Shown piece after piece: positions 31,658 to 42,697 of a DNA stretch of 64,000 nucleotides. The notes beneath the pieces were generated by a model, which was not told the origin of the DNA, did not search any database, and worked only from the letters and a program-made list of their open reading frames with translations. The DNA is taken from assembly GCF_963678635.1 (NCBI RefSeq), contig NC_087062.1, positions 23,042,370 to 23,106,369 of the forward strand, read 5' to 3'. Each line of letters opens with the position of its first letter. Position 1 is the stretch's first letter. The position numbers were made by a program, and so were the translations under genes. This DNA comes from Symsagittifera roscoffensis. Its lineage: Eukaryota; Xenacoelomorpha; Acoela; Convolutidae.

Positions 31658-32215
31658 ATGGTATTCATTCTAGGAGCTAGTTCCTTGGATCACGCGCTCC
31701 GTATACTATCCGCACCGTCTCAAAAGCGCGTTAAAGAGACTTGTTTCACAAAGCCCGGTTTAAGCTTTAACTTTAACGCCAGGGATTCGCAGAAAACTAT
31801 CCAATACTATCTGCACCACTTTTTGTCCAATCGGAAAGATCTAGTTATTTGGCACGACGCCATAAATAACTCCATTAGTAAGCACCGCAGTAACAACAAC
31901 CGTAGTTTGAGTACTGATCAACTTAAGAGCCTTCCTTTGAGATACAAGGAGAATATTACCGCTATTGTATACTGTCGCCGCAACGGTACGAACAATATAG
32001 AAAAGGAGTTGAAAAAGACAGGTATTCTCGTTCTTAACATAGTTGAGGATTTTATCTCAAAGCGAAAGGCCAAAGATCAAATACTTATCGAAAAGTATAA
32101 AGAGTTGCACCAGCCTCCTTCCCTTGAGTTGAAGACTCTGTTGTTACTTAGACGATACAGTGCTGACCTAAATACACTGAAAGCTAAAGAAGAAGCGGAA
32201 TCGATTGTCGCCTAA
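31658..32215 (+). CDS. ORF0 of element E, SGNH-like motif pattern, unknown function
   Basis: 185 codons with an ATG start, upstream of gag and in another frame. The N-terminus MVFILGASSLDHALRIL is hydrophobic then Gly-x-Ser-Ser, placed like block I (GDS) of SGNH hydrolases, but Asp is Ala here. WHDAINNS (65-72) and YCRRNGTNNI (105-114) sit where blocks II/III (G-x-N-D-like) would fall. The C-terminus is Lys/Glu-rich. The frame ends early; one frame over, a basic stretch continues (NRRAIHNRLKALK), suggesting a frameshift near 32205. A role as esterase is inference from spacing only. Not a standard BEL/Pao gene. Confidence 0.5.
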   Translation: MVFILGASSLDHALRILSAPSQKRVKETCFTKPGLSFNFNARDSQKTIQYYLHHFLSNRKDLVIWHDAINNSISKHRSNNNRSLSTDQLKSLPLRYKENITAIVYCRRNGTNNIEKELKKTGILVLNIVEDFISKRKAKDQILIEKYKELHQPPSLELKTLLLLRRYSADLNTLKAKEEAESIVA

Positions 32216-32365
32216 AAATCGTAGAGCGATTCACAACAGACTTAAAGCGTTAAAACTTCAAGTTACTCCCCCTTGTAAGTTATTGATGTATTAGAGTATT
32301 CTGTGGATTTACTTGAGTGAAAAAAAAGTATTTCTGAGAGTCATTTATTTCCGAAATTATTAAGC

Positions 32366-34333
32366 ATGGAAGTTAAATTTCAGTAGAAAATTAAGAAGTT
32401 GTTTGAGAAACGTAGCAATCTCGAAAACGAACTTTATAAATGCCATGAGATAATTTTAGAATACCAAGAGAGTCAGAGTCGTTGCTCAAAAATTGATACC
32501 TATATTGAAAAATGTAGGAACTTTATAGAACAAGTGGTCGAGATAAATACTGAGTTGATTGATATGGCTGCAAAAAGTGCCAATCCCGACGAATTGATAC
32601 CGGCACAGGATATGTGGCTTCGTAAGTTGACTCAAAGCAACGATAAAGTTTTACAGGAAGCTATCACATATAAAATAAGTTTTGAGGCAGTAACAGAGCC
32701 GGACAACATAGATAGCAGCTCAAAAGTTTCTCATCATTCTGAAAAAAGTGAAAAACCCCAGTCGCATAAAACAGATACCCGCTCTAAGGTGTCACACCGA
32801 AGCAGCCGACATCATCAATCGCGTTCTCAGAAATCTAGTCGTTATACCGCCGCTCCGTCGAAAACACTTTCTGAGAAAAAGCGCGACTTAATGATTTTAA
32901 AGAAACAACAATAGGAACTTGAGAGGCAGGCAAAGGTATCATTAAGACTGAAAGAGCAGCAAAACAAGATGAAACAATATGTTTTAGAACAACAAAGCAG
33001 TTTAGAGTTGGAAGAATTGGCTGAAGAACACAGGAAAAAACTGGCAGAAATTGAGTTGAAAGGGCTTTAGTTAGAAGATGAGTTGTCGGAAATCAGCGAA
33101 AATGCTGAAGAAAGTGGTTTAACTCGAATCTCTCCACAACGAACAATAGACGAAAAGGATCGTACGCGTCACTGGGTCGAATCTGTCGACCACAATCAGC
33201 CTGATGCTGTTGTAGTTCCCAATCAAGAGCAGCACGTTCGTTCAACAGCTCCTGAGGCAACTTATCCTGCATCAACAAATTACTTGGTCTCATCAAGTTT
33301 TACAGGAGTGAATAAAGGCCAGGCAGCTTCTAGTGATCCGGGATTGTATTACAGTAACCACATTCACGGACAACAACATAATTTGTCGAATTTGGTTCGA
33401 TCGCAGGTTTCCGTTAACAATCCAGTAGGGTTACAGCAGGTCATGCAACCTGTTTCCAATAATTTGCCTAAGCAAACTTTTTTGTCCACTCATCCGGTGC
33501 TAGGCAATCCAAACACAGGTTCAGTAGTCCCGGTAACTTCTGAAAACTATTTTGCTCTACCAACATCTGCAGAAGTTCCTTCTGGTGTAGCACCGCTTGT
33601 TCCTGCATCAACAGCAATTAATCAGGTTTCTTTAAGTCATCAAACTACAGGATCAGTAGTAGCTGGCTACCAAGCACCTGTAATCCCATCACAACAACAT
33701 ATGGGTGTTCCCGTTAGTAGTTATAGCTTTTCAAGTGACCACTATAATCCTTATAGTAATTTGTGGAGACCAGCTGTTGCTGCCCCTTTAATGTGAGCTC
33801 AACAACACTACGTTCCTTCGAGAACTGTTTTTTCCGCAGTAACTCCGATTGTTCCTACGAATAATTTTGTTCCTTATACAAGTGGAGGTACTGTGTTCTT
33901 TGCACAGCCTGAAATTTCTTCACATGCTAATCAACCGTTCGTTCCTGATTGTCACGGTAACTCTTGGAGTTACACAGAGCCAACTCCCGGTAATTCACCT
34001 GGTGCAGACGTCGAGCGTCCACTTTCGACACGAGAGTTGGTTAATATACTCATGCACAGCCGAAAAGATCATCTCCCTGAGTGGAAGCTGACCCAGTTCG
34101 ATGGCAACCCACTTAATTGGCATGAGTGGTTTGGGCAATTCAAATCGATGGTCGATTCAGCCATACTCAGTGACGATGAAAAGCTCACCTATCTGAAAAC
34201 GCTCGTAGTGGGTAAAGCAAAATCCGCAATTGCTGAGTAGAGCTATAGCTGAGTACTATATAAAGACGCATTAGCAACTCTTCAAAGAAAATTCGGGCAG
34301 CCGCATGCCGTAGTAGGAGCTCATCTATATAAA
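32366..34333 (+). pseudogene. Gag N-terminal and DUF1759-like region of element E
   Basis: The reading frame starts at ATG 32366 and is broken by isolated stops (near 32384, 32912, 33068, 33794, 34238, 34250) without losing frame. Order: coiled-coil-like Lys/Glu/Gln-rich part (32400-33070), a Pro/Ser/Gln/Val-rich linker (33083-33960), and the start of the Gag domain (LPEWKLTQFDGNPLNWHEW, LSDDEKLTYLKTLVVGKAK), which matches DUF1759 of BEL/Pao elements. Structural protein that would form the particle. Confidence 0.75.
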
Positions 34334-35800
34334 TTGAGTAATTTTCCGCCGCTGAAAATGCATAACTCGGAAAATGTAATTGGATTTTCCTCTGCAATTT
34401 CTGGACTTGTTGCCGTATTTAAGTCTCTGTCTTTTAACGACGACCTGAAAAGTGTTAACTTACTGAATCAGGCTGTGATTAAGCTTCCCCCGAACCTTAA
34501 GGAGGCATGGTCGATGCAAACCGTAAGACGCCAATGGCATAGACCAACTCTGCTAGATTTCAACGAATGGCTTAAAGAAAAAGCGGAGGGTCATGAGAGG
34601 CTAAAAACGATCAATTCTAAGGGTAAGTCTGAAGAACCAGTTAAGCAAAAAGTAGGTACGAAAGTGTTTGCTAGTAACGCAAATGTAAGTAATAAGACTA
34701 AGGAAAAACCAAAGTACCCTCCATGTTCTGTATGTAAAGGTCAACACGCTCTTTGGAATTGCGCCGTATTCAAAGAGAAAAACGCTACGCAGCGAGCGAA
34801 ACATGTAGCCGAACAAAAACTTTGCTTTGCGTGTTTACAGAGCAATCACAGTTTTCGTAATTGTAGCAAGGCCAGAAAGTGCCCCAAGCCAAATTGTGAA
34901 AGCACACACAACGTACTCTTACATGGAGCTGAGAAAATGTTTCCTTCTAAAGATACTAAAAGTTCCCCGGCGTCAGATAACGCGAACACTAAACATGTAT
35001 CGACTAACGCTGCCGTCGGCGATATTCATAGCCAGGAGTCAACTAAAGGCCTCCTGCCAGTTGCATCACTCGCCGTCTCTTCGGATGCGACGATTACTAA
35101 TGCCCTAGCTCTTTGCGATAGTGCTTCCACGCACTCATGGGTATCCGCCGATCTCGTAAAACGCCTCCATTTGGTTGGCATTCCCGTTAACCTCACCATA
35201 AATGGATTCAATTCCACGAGCTTGATGAAAACTCATCAAGTAAGTTTTCAAGTTTCCGCCGAAATGAATAATAGTGAATTTTTGTTTTCTTTTCGAGCTT
35301 ATGTTAAGGATCATATTCGCATTGGATCGGATAGCATAAGTATTCCTGAATTACAGGAAAAATACCCGCAGTTGGCTCCGATCAAACCTATACATTATAA
35401 GTATGAGGACGTCGAAATAATTATGGGACAGGATTTCTACCATGCCATAAGACCCGTCCAGTACCTTCTGGGGGAGGACTCTATTTCACCGTGCGCCGTA
35501 CGCCTTCCGATAGGTTGGGTTTTAAGTGGTCCGTTACCGCCGTCCTTTAAGTCGAACTCGTCTTGCTTTAAGTGTGTTGTCGAAGACATGTCTCTTGTGG
35601 ACCAAATTAAAACTTGGTATGAGTTGGAGTCATATGGAGCCTTCAAGCAGGTAGATGCCCGTTCCGCCGCCGACAAACGCGCTTTGTTCGTTTTGAAAAA
35701 TGACACCTTTCTCGATGGTGAGAGGTACATTGTACCAATGCTTTGGAACGATAAGGAAAGTACTTTACCGAATAACTATTTTTCCTCCTTAGCTCAATAA
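34334..35800 (+). CDS. Gag C-terminus, zinc knuckles and protease of element E
   Basis: 488 codons in one piece. Residues 1-95 complete the DUF1759-like Gag domain. Two Cys/His knuckles follow (CSVCKGQHALWNC at 131-143; CFACLQSNHSFRNC at 164-177), then a CPKPNC...H motif. The aspartic protease (DUF1758-like) has its active site at ALCDSASTHSW (Asp262) and a G-x-D motif in IIMGQDFYH. The region after ~370 (LPIGWVLSGPLP) is the conserved link to RT. A stop at 35798-35800 precedes RT in the same frame. Confidence 0.85.
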   Translation: MSNFPPLKMHNSENVIGFSSAISGLVAVFKSLSFNDDLKSVNLLNQAVIKLPPNLKEAWSMQTVRRQWHRPTLLDFNEWLKEKAEGHERLKTINSKGKSEEPVKQKVGTKVFASNANVSNKTKEKPKYPPCSVCKGQHALWNCAVFKEKNATQRAKHVAEQKLCFACLQSNHSFRNCSKARKCPKPNCESTHNVLLHGAEKMFPSKDTKSSPASDNANTKHVSTNAAVGDIHSQESTKGLLPVASLAVSSDATITNALALCDSASTHSWVSADLVKRLHLVGIPVNLTINGFNSTSLMKTHQVSFQVSAEMNNSEFLFSFRAYVKDHIRIGSDSISIPELQEKYPQLAPIKPIHYKYEDVEIIMGQDFYHAIRPVQYLLGEDSISPCAVRLPIGWVLSGPLPPSFKSNSSCFKCVVEDMSLVDQIKTWYELESYGAFKQVDARSAADKRALFVLKNDTFLDGERYIVPMLWNDKESTLPNNYFSSLAQ

Positions 35801-36490
35801 AAGTCTTTGGAAAAGAGGCTAGATAAGGATCCGTCGCTCCGTGAAAAATACGCTGAAACAATAAGAGAAGATATACAAAAAGGATATGTCATAACCGTTA
35901 AGGCACACGATCCCAAATCACGAGCCGATCGTGAGTGGTACCTCCCGCATCACCCGGTGTTGAACCCGAATAAACCCGGTAAGGTGCGCCGAGTCCTCAA
36001 TGGGGTATCGAAGTGTCATGGCGCTTCCTTGAACAAATCTCTGTTGGTTGGCCCGGATCTCCTTCAAAACCTCATTTTTGTACTTTTAAGATTCCGTCAG
36101 CATAAATACGCCGTTTCAGCTGAAATTGAAGGGATGTTTTTACAGGTTGGAGTCCGTGAAGAAGATCAACCTTCTCTTCGTTTTTTGTGACGAGAGGACC
36201 CTACATCAAGTGTGGCAGTTCACTAATATACACGTCATATTTTTGGTGCTCGTGACTCGCCGACTTGTGCGAATTTTGCTTTGCAGAAGACTGCATCGGA
36301 TAATCAAGCCGAGTACCCCGAAGCTTCTTCGGCTGTTGTCCAGAAATTCTATATGGATGATTATCTGGATTCGTTTCAAAACAGCGATGACGCCTTGAAA
36401 CTAGGTAGGGATTTAATCTCGTTGCTTAAACTAGGGGGGTTTCGTCTAACAAAATTTGTCAGCCAGCAACGTGCCCGACGTAACAATCGC
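35801..36490 (+). pseudogene. Reverse transcriptase of element E
   Basis: WYLPHHPVLNPNKPGKVRRVLNG, then LNKSLLVGPDLLQ, AVSAEIEGMFLQVGV (first catalytic site; the usual Asp before the Ile appears as Ala-Glu), then stops at 36188 (TGA) and ~36221 (TAA), GARDSPTCANFAL, and FYMDDYLDSF (36347-36376), the YMDD box. After GGFRLTKFVS a frameshift near 36466 moves to the next frame. Motif order is that of BEL/Pao RT. Inactive as it stands. Confidence 0.8.
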
Positions 36491-37334
36491 TCTTGATTCG
36501 GACAACCGTGAGTCCAATTTGTCTGTTAAAAATATTTGTGCGAGTCCAGACCAGTCGTCGCATGTTCTCGGTCTTAAGTGGGATCACGTAACAGATACCT
36601 TAGTCGTTAGTAGAGGGGTTGATCGTCCACTAGACAAAGCAATCACTCAGCGTACCGTGTTGAATTTTGTTCCCTCTGTTTTTGATCCAATTGGGTTAGT
36701 GGCTCCGTATACCGTGAAGGCTCGCCTTCTATTAAAAGATATCTGGCGAATCAGCGGTCAAAAATGGGACGACGATCTGCCAGAGGAAATCAAAAAGCAA
36801 TTCCTTGAGTGGCACTCAGGTCTTCGTTTGTTAGGTTCTCTGACAATACCTCGCAGCTATTTCACTGAACCTTTTGACCAAATAGAACTTCACATGTTCG
36901 GTGATAGTTCGCAGGATGTTTTCTGTGCCGTCGCTTTCCTTCGTGCGCGACTTGTTAGCTCCCATCAAACCGAACTAGCCTTTGTGTTTGGCAAAGCCCG
37001 CGTCGCGCCTATGAAAACGATTTCTATTCCAAAGTTAGAGCTTCAAGCGGCTCTTCTTGCAACCCGCTTAAAGGAAGAAATTTTGAAAGGTCTTACTTTC
37101 AAAGTTACGGATATTTTCATGTAGACAGATAGTACCACTGTTCTTCAGTGGCTTCACTCTTGTAGTAGACTACCCGTTTTTGTTGGTAATCGCACTGGGG
37201 AGATTCTGGAGTCTACCAGCACTGATCAGTGGCATCACATACTTAGCGGTGATAACCCAGCTGATACCGGTACACGAGGGATTTCTTCGGAAGCCCTCAA
37301 GGAAAGCAGCTGGGTTAATGGCCCTAGTATATTG
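36456..37334 (+). pseudogene. RNase H/Pao connection region of element E
   Basis: Codons from 36456 contain VDRPLDKAITQRTVLNFVPS, VFDPIGLVAPYTVKARLLL (hallmark of BEL/Pao, Peptidase_A17-named region) and the RNase H-like part starting at LHMFGDSSQDVFCAVAFLRA (Asp). SIPKLELQAALLATRL follows, then an in-frame TAG (37122-37124), then TDSTTVLQWL, the next RNase H acidic motif, and GDNPADTGTRG. A single stop separates the two halves. Confidence 0.8.
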
Positions 37335-38750
37335 AGAACAAATGATTGGCCGTTCAAGCCCGATACAAGGGTTATCGATAAAATGAGACTCAAAGGACCA
37401 TCATGTGATATCGACATTTGTCTAGAAAATTCGTCAAATTTCGTCGTCGATGTTTTGACAGAAAAAAATCTTCCCTTTGGAAAATGGGAGAGATTCAATT
37501 CAATTGTAAAATACAAACGCGCAGTAGCATTTTTGTTAAGATGGCTGCCATCCCATAATTATTTCCGGTCGAGTATATTAGAAATTACAGACCCGTCTGA
37601 AATGGATATGGCTGAACAGAAGCTCATTTACCTGTCCCAGGGTGAGACATTCCCTAGTGAGCTAAAACTACTAAGATCCGGAAAACTTATCACAAGGAAT
37701 AGTCGGATCGCCAAGTATTCGCCGTTCATTGGACCAGCTGGCATCCTTCGCTCGACTGGGTGCATCAGCCGCTTGGTTAATTCCGATTTCGATAGCAAGC
37801 ATCCGATTATACTTGATGCACGTCACGCAGTTGTTCGGTTATTGGTTCAGCATTTGCTCATTAGGAATTTCCATCAAGGCTTGGATTACATGCGTGCGGT
37901 GGTTAATTTGAAGTACGTCGTGTTAAATTTGCGATGGTTGCTGCGAAACATTGAAAATACTTGCGTCGTGTGCCGAAAACGCAAAGCGCAAACCGTAACT
38001 CATATGATGGCTGATCTGCCTATTGAAAGGCTGGGTTACAAGCAACCTCCTTTCACTAACACAGGTGTTGACTACTTTGGACCGTTCCTAGTTCCAATCC
38101 GGAGAAGTACGGAAAAGAGGTGGGGTTTTTTGTTCACCTGTCTCACTACTAGAGCGGTGCACATTGAAGTGGTCCCCTCGCTCGACACAAGCTCTTGTGT
38201 GATGGGCGTGGAGATGTTTATTGCACGTCGAGGTACTCCGACTACCATCATGTCCGACAACGGCACGAACTTTGTTGGCGCTTAGAAAGAGCTCTTAGCT
38301 TGCGTTGAGAGTTAAAACAAGCTCGCACCCGCTGTTTTTGTTCAGAAAGGGATCAAGTGGAAATTCAATCCACCCAGCGCACCGCACCATGGTGGTTCCT
38401 GGGAGCGATTAGTTCGGAGTGTCAAGCGCGTTTTGTATGACATCTTAGGCAACAGAAGAGTAACTGAGGAGGTTCTAAGAACCACGCTGTGCCTTGTTGA
38501 GCAATTTCTCAACGCTAGACCAATAACAGCCGTTAGTTCCGATCCGCTAGATCTAGAGGCGTTGACCCCGAATCATTTTATCCTTGGTCAACACGCAGCA
38601 AGTTTTCCGTCGCTAAGTTTCGAAGAAAACTTCGACCATAAGAAGTGGTTCGTCAGAGCGCAATCATACGCTAACGCAATGGACACGGTGGATGCGGGAA
38701 TACGTTCCTTCCCTCAAAAGGAGGGCAAAGTGGCATAACCAGTCAGATGT
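37332..38750 (+). pseudogene. Integrase of element E
   Basis: 317 codons (37332-38285) followed by stops at 38283 and ~38312, the frame then continuing. Zinc-binding part: HAVVRLLVQHLLIRNFHQG ... CVVCRKRK. Core: first Asp in TGVDYFGPF (~38066), second Asp in MSDNGTNFVG (~38252), Glu in GGSWERLVRS (~38400). The C-terminal frame 38433-38738 carries LTPNHFILG (normally LTPxHFLxG in BEL/Pao) and shifts frame at ~38680 within the RAQSYANAM stretch. Catalytic triad readable. Confidence 0.85.
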
Positions 38751-38840
38751 TAAGTTGAAAGGCGGCGATTTGGTTTGGGTCATAGAGCCTGACACTCCAC
38801 GTGGACATTATCCACTCGCACGTATCCTAAGACTGCACAT
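38740..38840 (+). pseudogene. DUF5641-like C-terminal tail of element E, truncated
   Basis: Reads LKGGDLVWVIEPDTPRGHYP then LARILRL, the conserved end domain of BEL/Pao Pol, and stops where LTR sequence begins. About 30-40 C-terminal residues, the polypurine tract and the first part of the 3' LTR are missing. Confidence 0.75.
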
Positions 38841-39274
38841 ATAAATGCATATAGGGACAGTAGCCAAGCGTCTACATGTTGCGTCCCGGCGGGTTCGGCG
38901 CCGGTTCGAATCCCGACTAGGCCATTTCCTTTCTAGAACTCAAATATGCACCGAACTTGATGGGATGCTCCGTAACCAGGTTCGATCCCCCCAAAACCTA
39001 TTTTAACCGTCTTTTCGCTCTAATTTGGTTCAGCCTTGATTAAGGCTGACCTTTAAAAAGAGCAATTTGTCTCAAGGACAAATACTGGCCATTTTTGCAG
39101 CTTGCTTTGAGTTATGCAGTTTTTTGTGGCCGATGTTACCGATGATAAAGCTTGTTAAAAATTATAAATTATCGTTTTATTTTCAAACTTCCGGAGTTAT
39201 TTTGCCGAGAAAATACTCATTAATTAAAGTGTCTAAAAACCGTTTTTATATAATCGTGGAGATTGACGCGCACA
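38838..39274 (+). repeat. 3' LTR of element E, 5'-truncated, with tRNA-like segment
   Basis: Matches 29945-30370 with high similarity and ends GACGCGCACA. Near its start, GGGACAGTAGCCAAGCGTC ... GGTTCGAATCCC ... CTAGGCCA (38854-38925) resembles a degenerate class II tRNA with A-box and B-box. The acceptor stems pair only partly. Confidence 0.8.
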
Positions 39275-39279
39275 GGTCA

Positions 39280-40153
39280 TGAGTTGTCCAATTTGGTTTA
39301 AAGATCTTTTTTGATATCCTTCAAATTGGTCGTCTGTATGTCTGAGAAGAAGTCCAAATTCAATAGATCAAGTAAGTTCATATATTTATTGGCTTTTAGT
39401 TTCAACCTTACTCTTTATTTTTCTGATCTGCAATGAATGTTTCCTCTTACTTTATGAACAGTTGTCAGGTGTTCTTCTTTCTTCAATGTTAACAAATAGT
39501 TCTTCTTTAAAGAGTCAAACTATTCAAGATACAAAAGTGCCTTTTTTATACGTGTCGAATCTTTCAACTCCAATCAATCGCTGAAAGAGTGAACATTAAT
39601 AACCTTCAATACCAATTTCTTTACCCAATTTTTTTCTCGATGTTGTTTTTCAGTCTTGGTGTATCCGTTGATCATTTTGAGGCTGATTTGTGAGGTCTTG
39701 TGGAATTAAGTAAAAAAGTGACAATTGATAGTTTTGTTCTCGATCTTACAATTTGCTTCTTATTGAAGCTCTCTTTAATTTCTGTCATTGCTGTGTCTGT
39801 GTTCGCATTTGTCTCTTCGAACTGTTATTTTTTCAATTCATGCTTCCCAATACAATTACCGTGTTAGTGCTACCCTGTTAGTACCAACTACCTTTTCTCT
39901 GCTTGTGTTAGTTTGTTCAATATGATGTGACTGTTATCCAGCTGTTAAGCCACTCATTATATTTTATCTCTTCACACATCAACGTCACTCTTTTCAATGC
40001 TAAGACATAGTATAAAATCAGGGTGAATTAGTTTTAATTTTACTTCTAAATTTCAAGGTTGTCCATTACCATAGAAATTTTTCTTGCTTTTTTCACAGAA
40101 TTTGTTAATTGGGGCTGAACTAGCTTGGGTTGGAATCAGTAAAATGGTGATGG
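39280..40153. other. No recognised gene before the assembly gap
   Basis: A short ATG-initiated stretch ending in a GTAAGT donor (about 39339-39373) might be a first exon, but nothing confirms it. Confidence 0.3.
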
Positions 40154-40353
40154 NNNNNNNNNNNNNNNNNNNNNNNNNNNNNNNNNNNNNNNNNNNNNNN
40201 NNNNNNNNNNNNNNNNNNNNNNNNNNNNNNNNNNNNNNNNNNNNNNNNNNNNNNNNNNNNNNNNNNNNNNNNNNNNNNNNNNNNNNNNNNNNNNNNNNNN
40301 NNNNNNNNNNNNNNNNNNNNNNNNNNNNNNNNNNNNNNNNNNNNNNNNNNNNN
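40154..40353. other. Assembly gap (200 N)
   Basis: Exactly 200 N bases. The round number suggests a gap of unknown true size. Confidence 0.95.
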
Positions 40354-41731
40354 TCACGGAAGTCATACAAAGAATTTTTGGGAAGTTATCGCAGTGAGTG
40401 CTCAAAAACCGTTTTTTTTTGCAAATTAAAATCACTTTATCCTGGATAATTTTTCAGTCTTCTGATCGTTATGCTTAAAACTCCGATCATTTTACCTAAA
40501 AAAATTTGGAAAAAAAATAATCATGCAGAAAATAACTCAAATGCCACTTTTTCACTTCTTCCAGCAAATAACTCTGTCAATTTTGCTCTAATCATCGATA
40601 AATTTCAATAATTGTTATTTACTCTGAATATTTCCTGAATTGTATGGTCTACTCAGGGAGCAATTTGCGACTTCATTTTTTCTGATTTTGCTGCGATATC
40701 TACCCACATTTGAATTCAATTCAAGAACAACCTATATAATTTGTCAACGAAAACTGTCAATTATGGTCGGCAGTTGTAGCTTGCCGTCGAAACTTAATCT
40801 TTATTTAACTTTAAAACAATTTTGAAGCTTTTTGAAAACGCTTCACAATCATACTGTACAGCGAAACCGTTTGAAACTTCTCAGTTTGAGGAAAAATAGC
40901 AGTCCCCTGAAAACTGTTTTAACGAATAAACAGAAAAATATGAGCTGGGTGGAGAACGCAGAAAATTGGTGTAAAAATTTCCGCTAGCTCCACGCGTGAT
41001 TTAGTTTGGACTGTTGAATACAATAAACTTATCGGTGGAAGAGCAGAAATCTGATTTTTCTACTGATTTTACAAAAATTGCTGAAAAACTCAACTCAAAA
41101 CTGACAAACAGATATGTGAACTGTAAAACACAATTCCAAAATTCAATATATCAATGACTCTCTCTCATTATAAGCTTTGGATCTATTTAACTGTTCCTCC
41201 CCATAGTACCTCGTTAAGATAACCACCCATATAAGAACTAAATCAATACTTAAGCCTAGTCAAAAATTCTACTTTATTTTTACAAAATTTCCCCATGAAA
41301 ATCGGAAAAATCGGAAGCGCATTCAGATAGCATTAAAAGCAGAAAACCTCGTCATTTTTACGGACATTTTTAATCTGATATTTTGATCGGTGAAGCTAAT
41401 TTTGATAATTGGGTAAAAAATCAAAAAAATACGACTAAATTGAAGTGTAGAAGCATTATGTTTTTGTCTCGGGTTTGTTTTCCTACTTTAACCTACGGGT
41501 AATTATGAGAATAAACAAATTTCGAAAAACTATTGGATAAATTAGAGAAAATTAAGGTGGCTTCTTTAAGATATGGCAAAAGGGTGATCTGATTTGAACC
41601 CTTTGATAAGTAATTGCATGGTTAGTTTTGGTGGCGGCAATAAAGCAGTGTTTGTCTCTCCTGTAAGCAACGGCCATCAAACTGGTTGACCTCAAACCAC
41701 CACCAACTTTAGCTCAACAAACTCGGCTAAC
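40354..41731. other. Intergenic or 3' part of the LDLa/lectin gene
   Basis: No convincing exon. A minus-strand TTGCTTACAG acceptor near 41668 followed by ~30 codons could hold the last exon of the lectin gene on its right. Otherwise AT-rich non-coding sequence. Confidence 0.3.
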
Positions 41732-41944
41732 CTTGTTCCTTGTCTAAAGTAGCCTCTCTAAAGCACCACATGTTTATAGTCAGTACTGACAGGTCAAGGG
41801 AGTCGGGATCTTCCTCAGGACATCCATTCTTTCCCCAGTTCTTTTCATTCTTACAATTAGGCATCCAGTAAGTGAACTGAGACATGTGATTTATCTTCTC
41901 AGAACTGACTTTCTCCAATTTCTTTTTAAACTCGACGTATTTGT
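41732..41944 (-). CDS. Likely exon of LDLa/C-type-lectin gene (C-terminal part)
   Basis: Acceptor TTGAAATTTTAG, 71 codons, donor AAG|GTTAGC. The peptide contains FTYWMPNCKNEKNWGKNGC and LTINMWCFREA, Cys- and Trp-containing text that suits the second half of a C-type-lectin-like domain. Enters and leaves in phase 1. It could join the exon ending near 42700-42765. Linkage is inferred from strand, order and phase. Confidence 0.45.
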
Positions 41945-42697
41945 CTAAAATTTCAATCAATTGAAAAAACGTATGATGCAAATCTCTTAGTTATCGTTGC
42001 TGTTGAAAATAAATTATTGAAAACAGGTATTTTGATCTATAGTTTTAGTATAAAAGAACCTAGTACTGAGCTTTGTCTATTTCGTAATCCAGTTCTTTTT
42101 TCAACTTTTTGGTGTCTTACTACTTTATTATTTATTGGCGTGTTCTTTAAAAAATGTAAGTTCTTCACTATGGCACCAATAAAAAAATTTTGGTCACCAA
42201 AAATTAGATATCGTAAAATAGTACCAAAATGGGAATTTTTTGTTGTCCAGGTGGTCGAATTCCTGAGTGTGAAAAGCAAAGCAATTCAAAAATCCGACAA
42301 ACAGAAATTATAAATTAAATAAAGAAACGAATTAAATCGGGAATTATTAACCTGAGATCTTTTTCAGTGACACAAATAGCACTGGGTGAGGTTTCTGCGT
42401 TCGATGATTTTAACACACAACTATCGTTTTTAACTTCCCAATGAGTTTTTTGAACTGACAAGGAGTCATATGCTCTGCTCAAAACCATACATTGTGACGT
42501 GCCTTTGTGAGTCGGACCTCAATGAGCAAATATCATCAACCGCTTCCCAAATTTTTTTATTTAACCCAAATTTATACCTCAGAAGGTGAAAGTTTTTGTA
42601 GACTTAACGATAAAGAATTGAATATTGAAATTTATTTGTGACATTTTTAAAATTTTCCCTTTTTTTCAGGCTCTTTCAACTTTAGAGGATTTCTGGA

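Larger units (their letters stand above)
29912..39274 (+). mobile_element. Element E: BEL/Pao LTR retrotransposon with TSD GGTCA
   Basis: Two LTRs (29912-30370; 38838-39274), a TGG primer site directly after the first, and the BEL/Pao domain order in between: Gag (DUF1759-like), zinc knuckles, protease (DUF1758-like), RT with YMDD, RNase H/Pao region, integrase, C-terminal DUF5641-like tail. Flanks carry the 5-bp duplication GGTCA (29907-29911 and 39275-39279). One long frame is broken by many single stops and a few frameshifts. The 3' end of pol and the start of the 3' LTR are deleted. It also has an extra ORF before gag. Confidence 0.9.

Noticed and set aside
33849-35861. Antisense and alternate-frame ORFs across the BEL/Pao gag-protease region
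   Set aside because: Shadows of the long plus-strand frame.
40053-40449. ORFs spanning the N run
   Set aside because: Translated unknown bases; artefacts of the gap.
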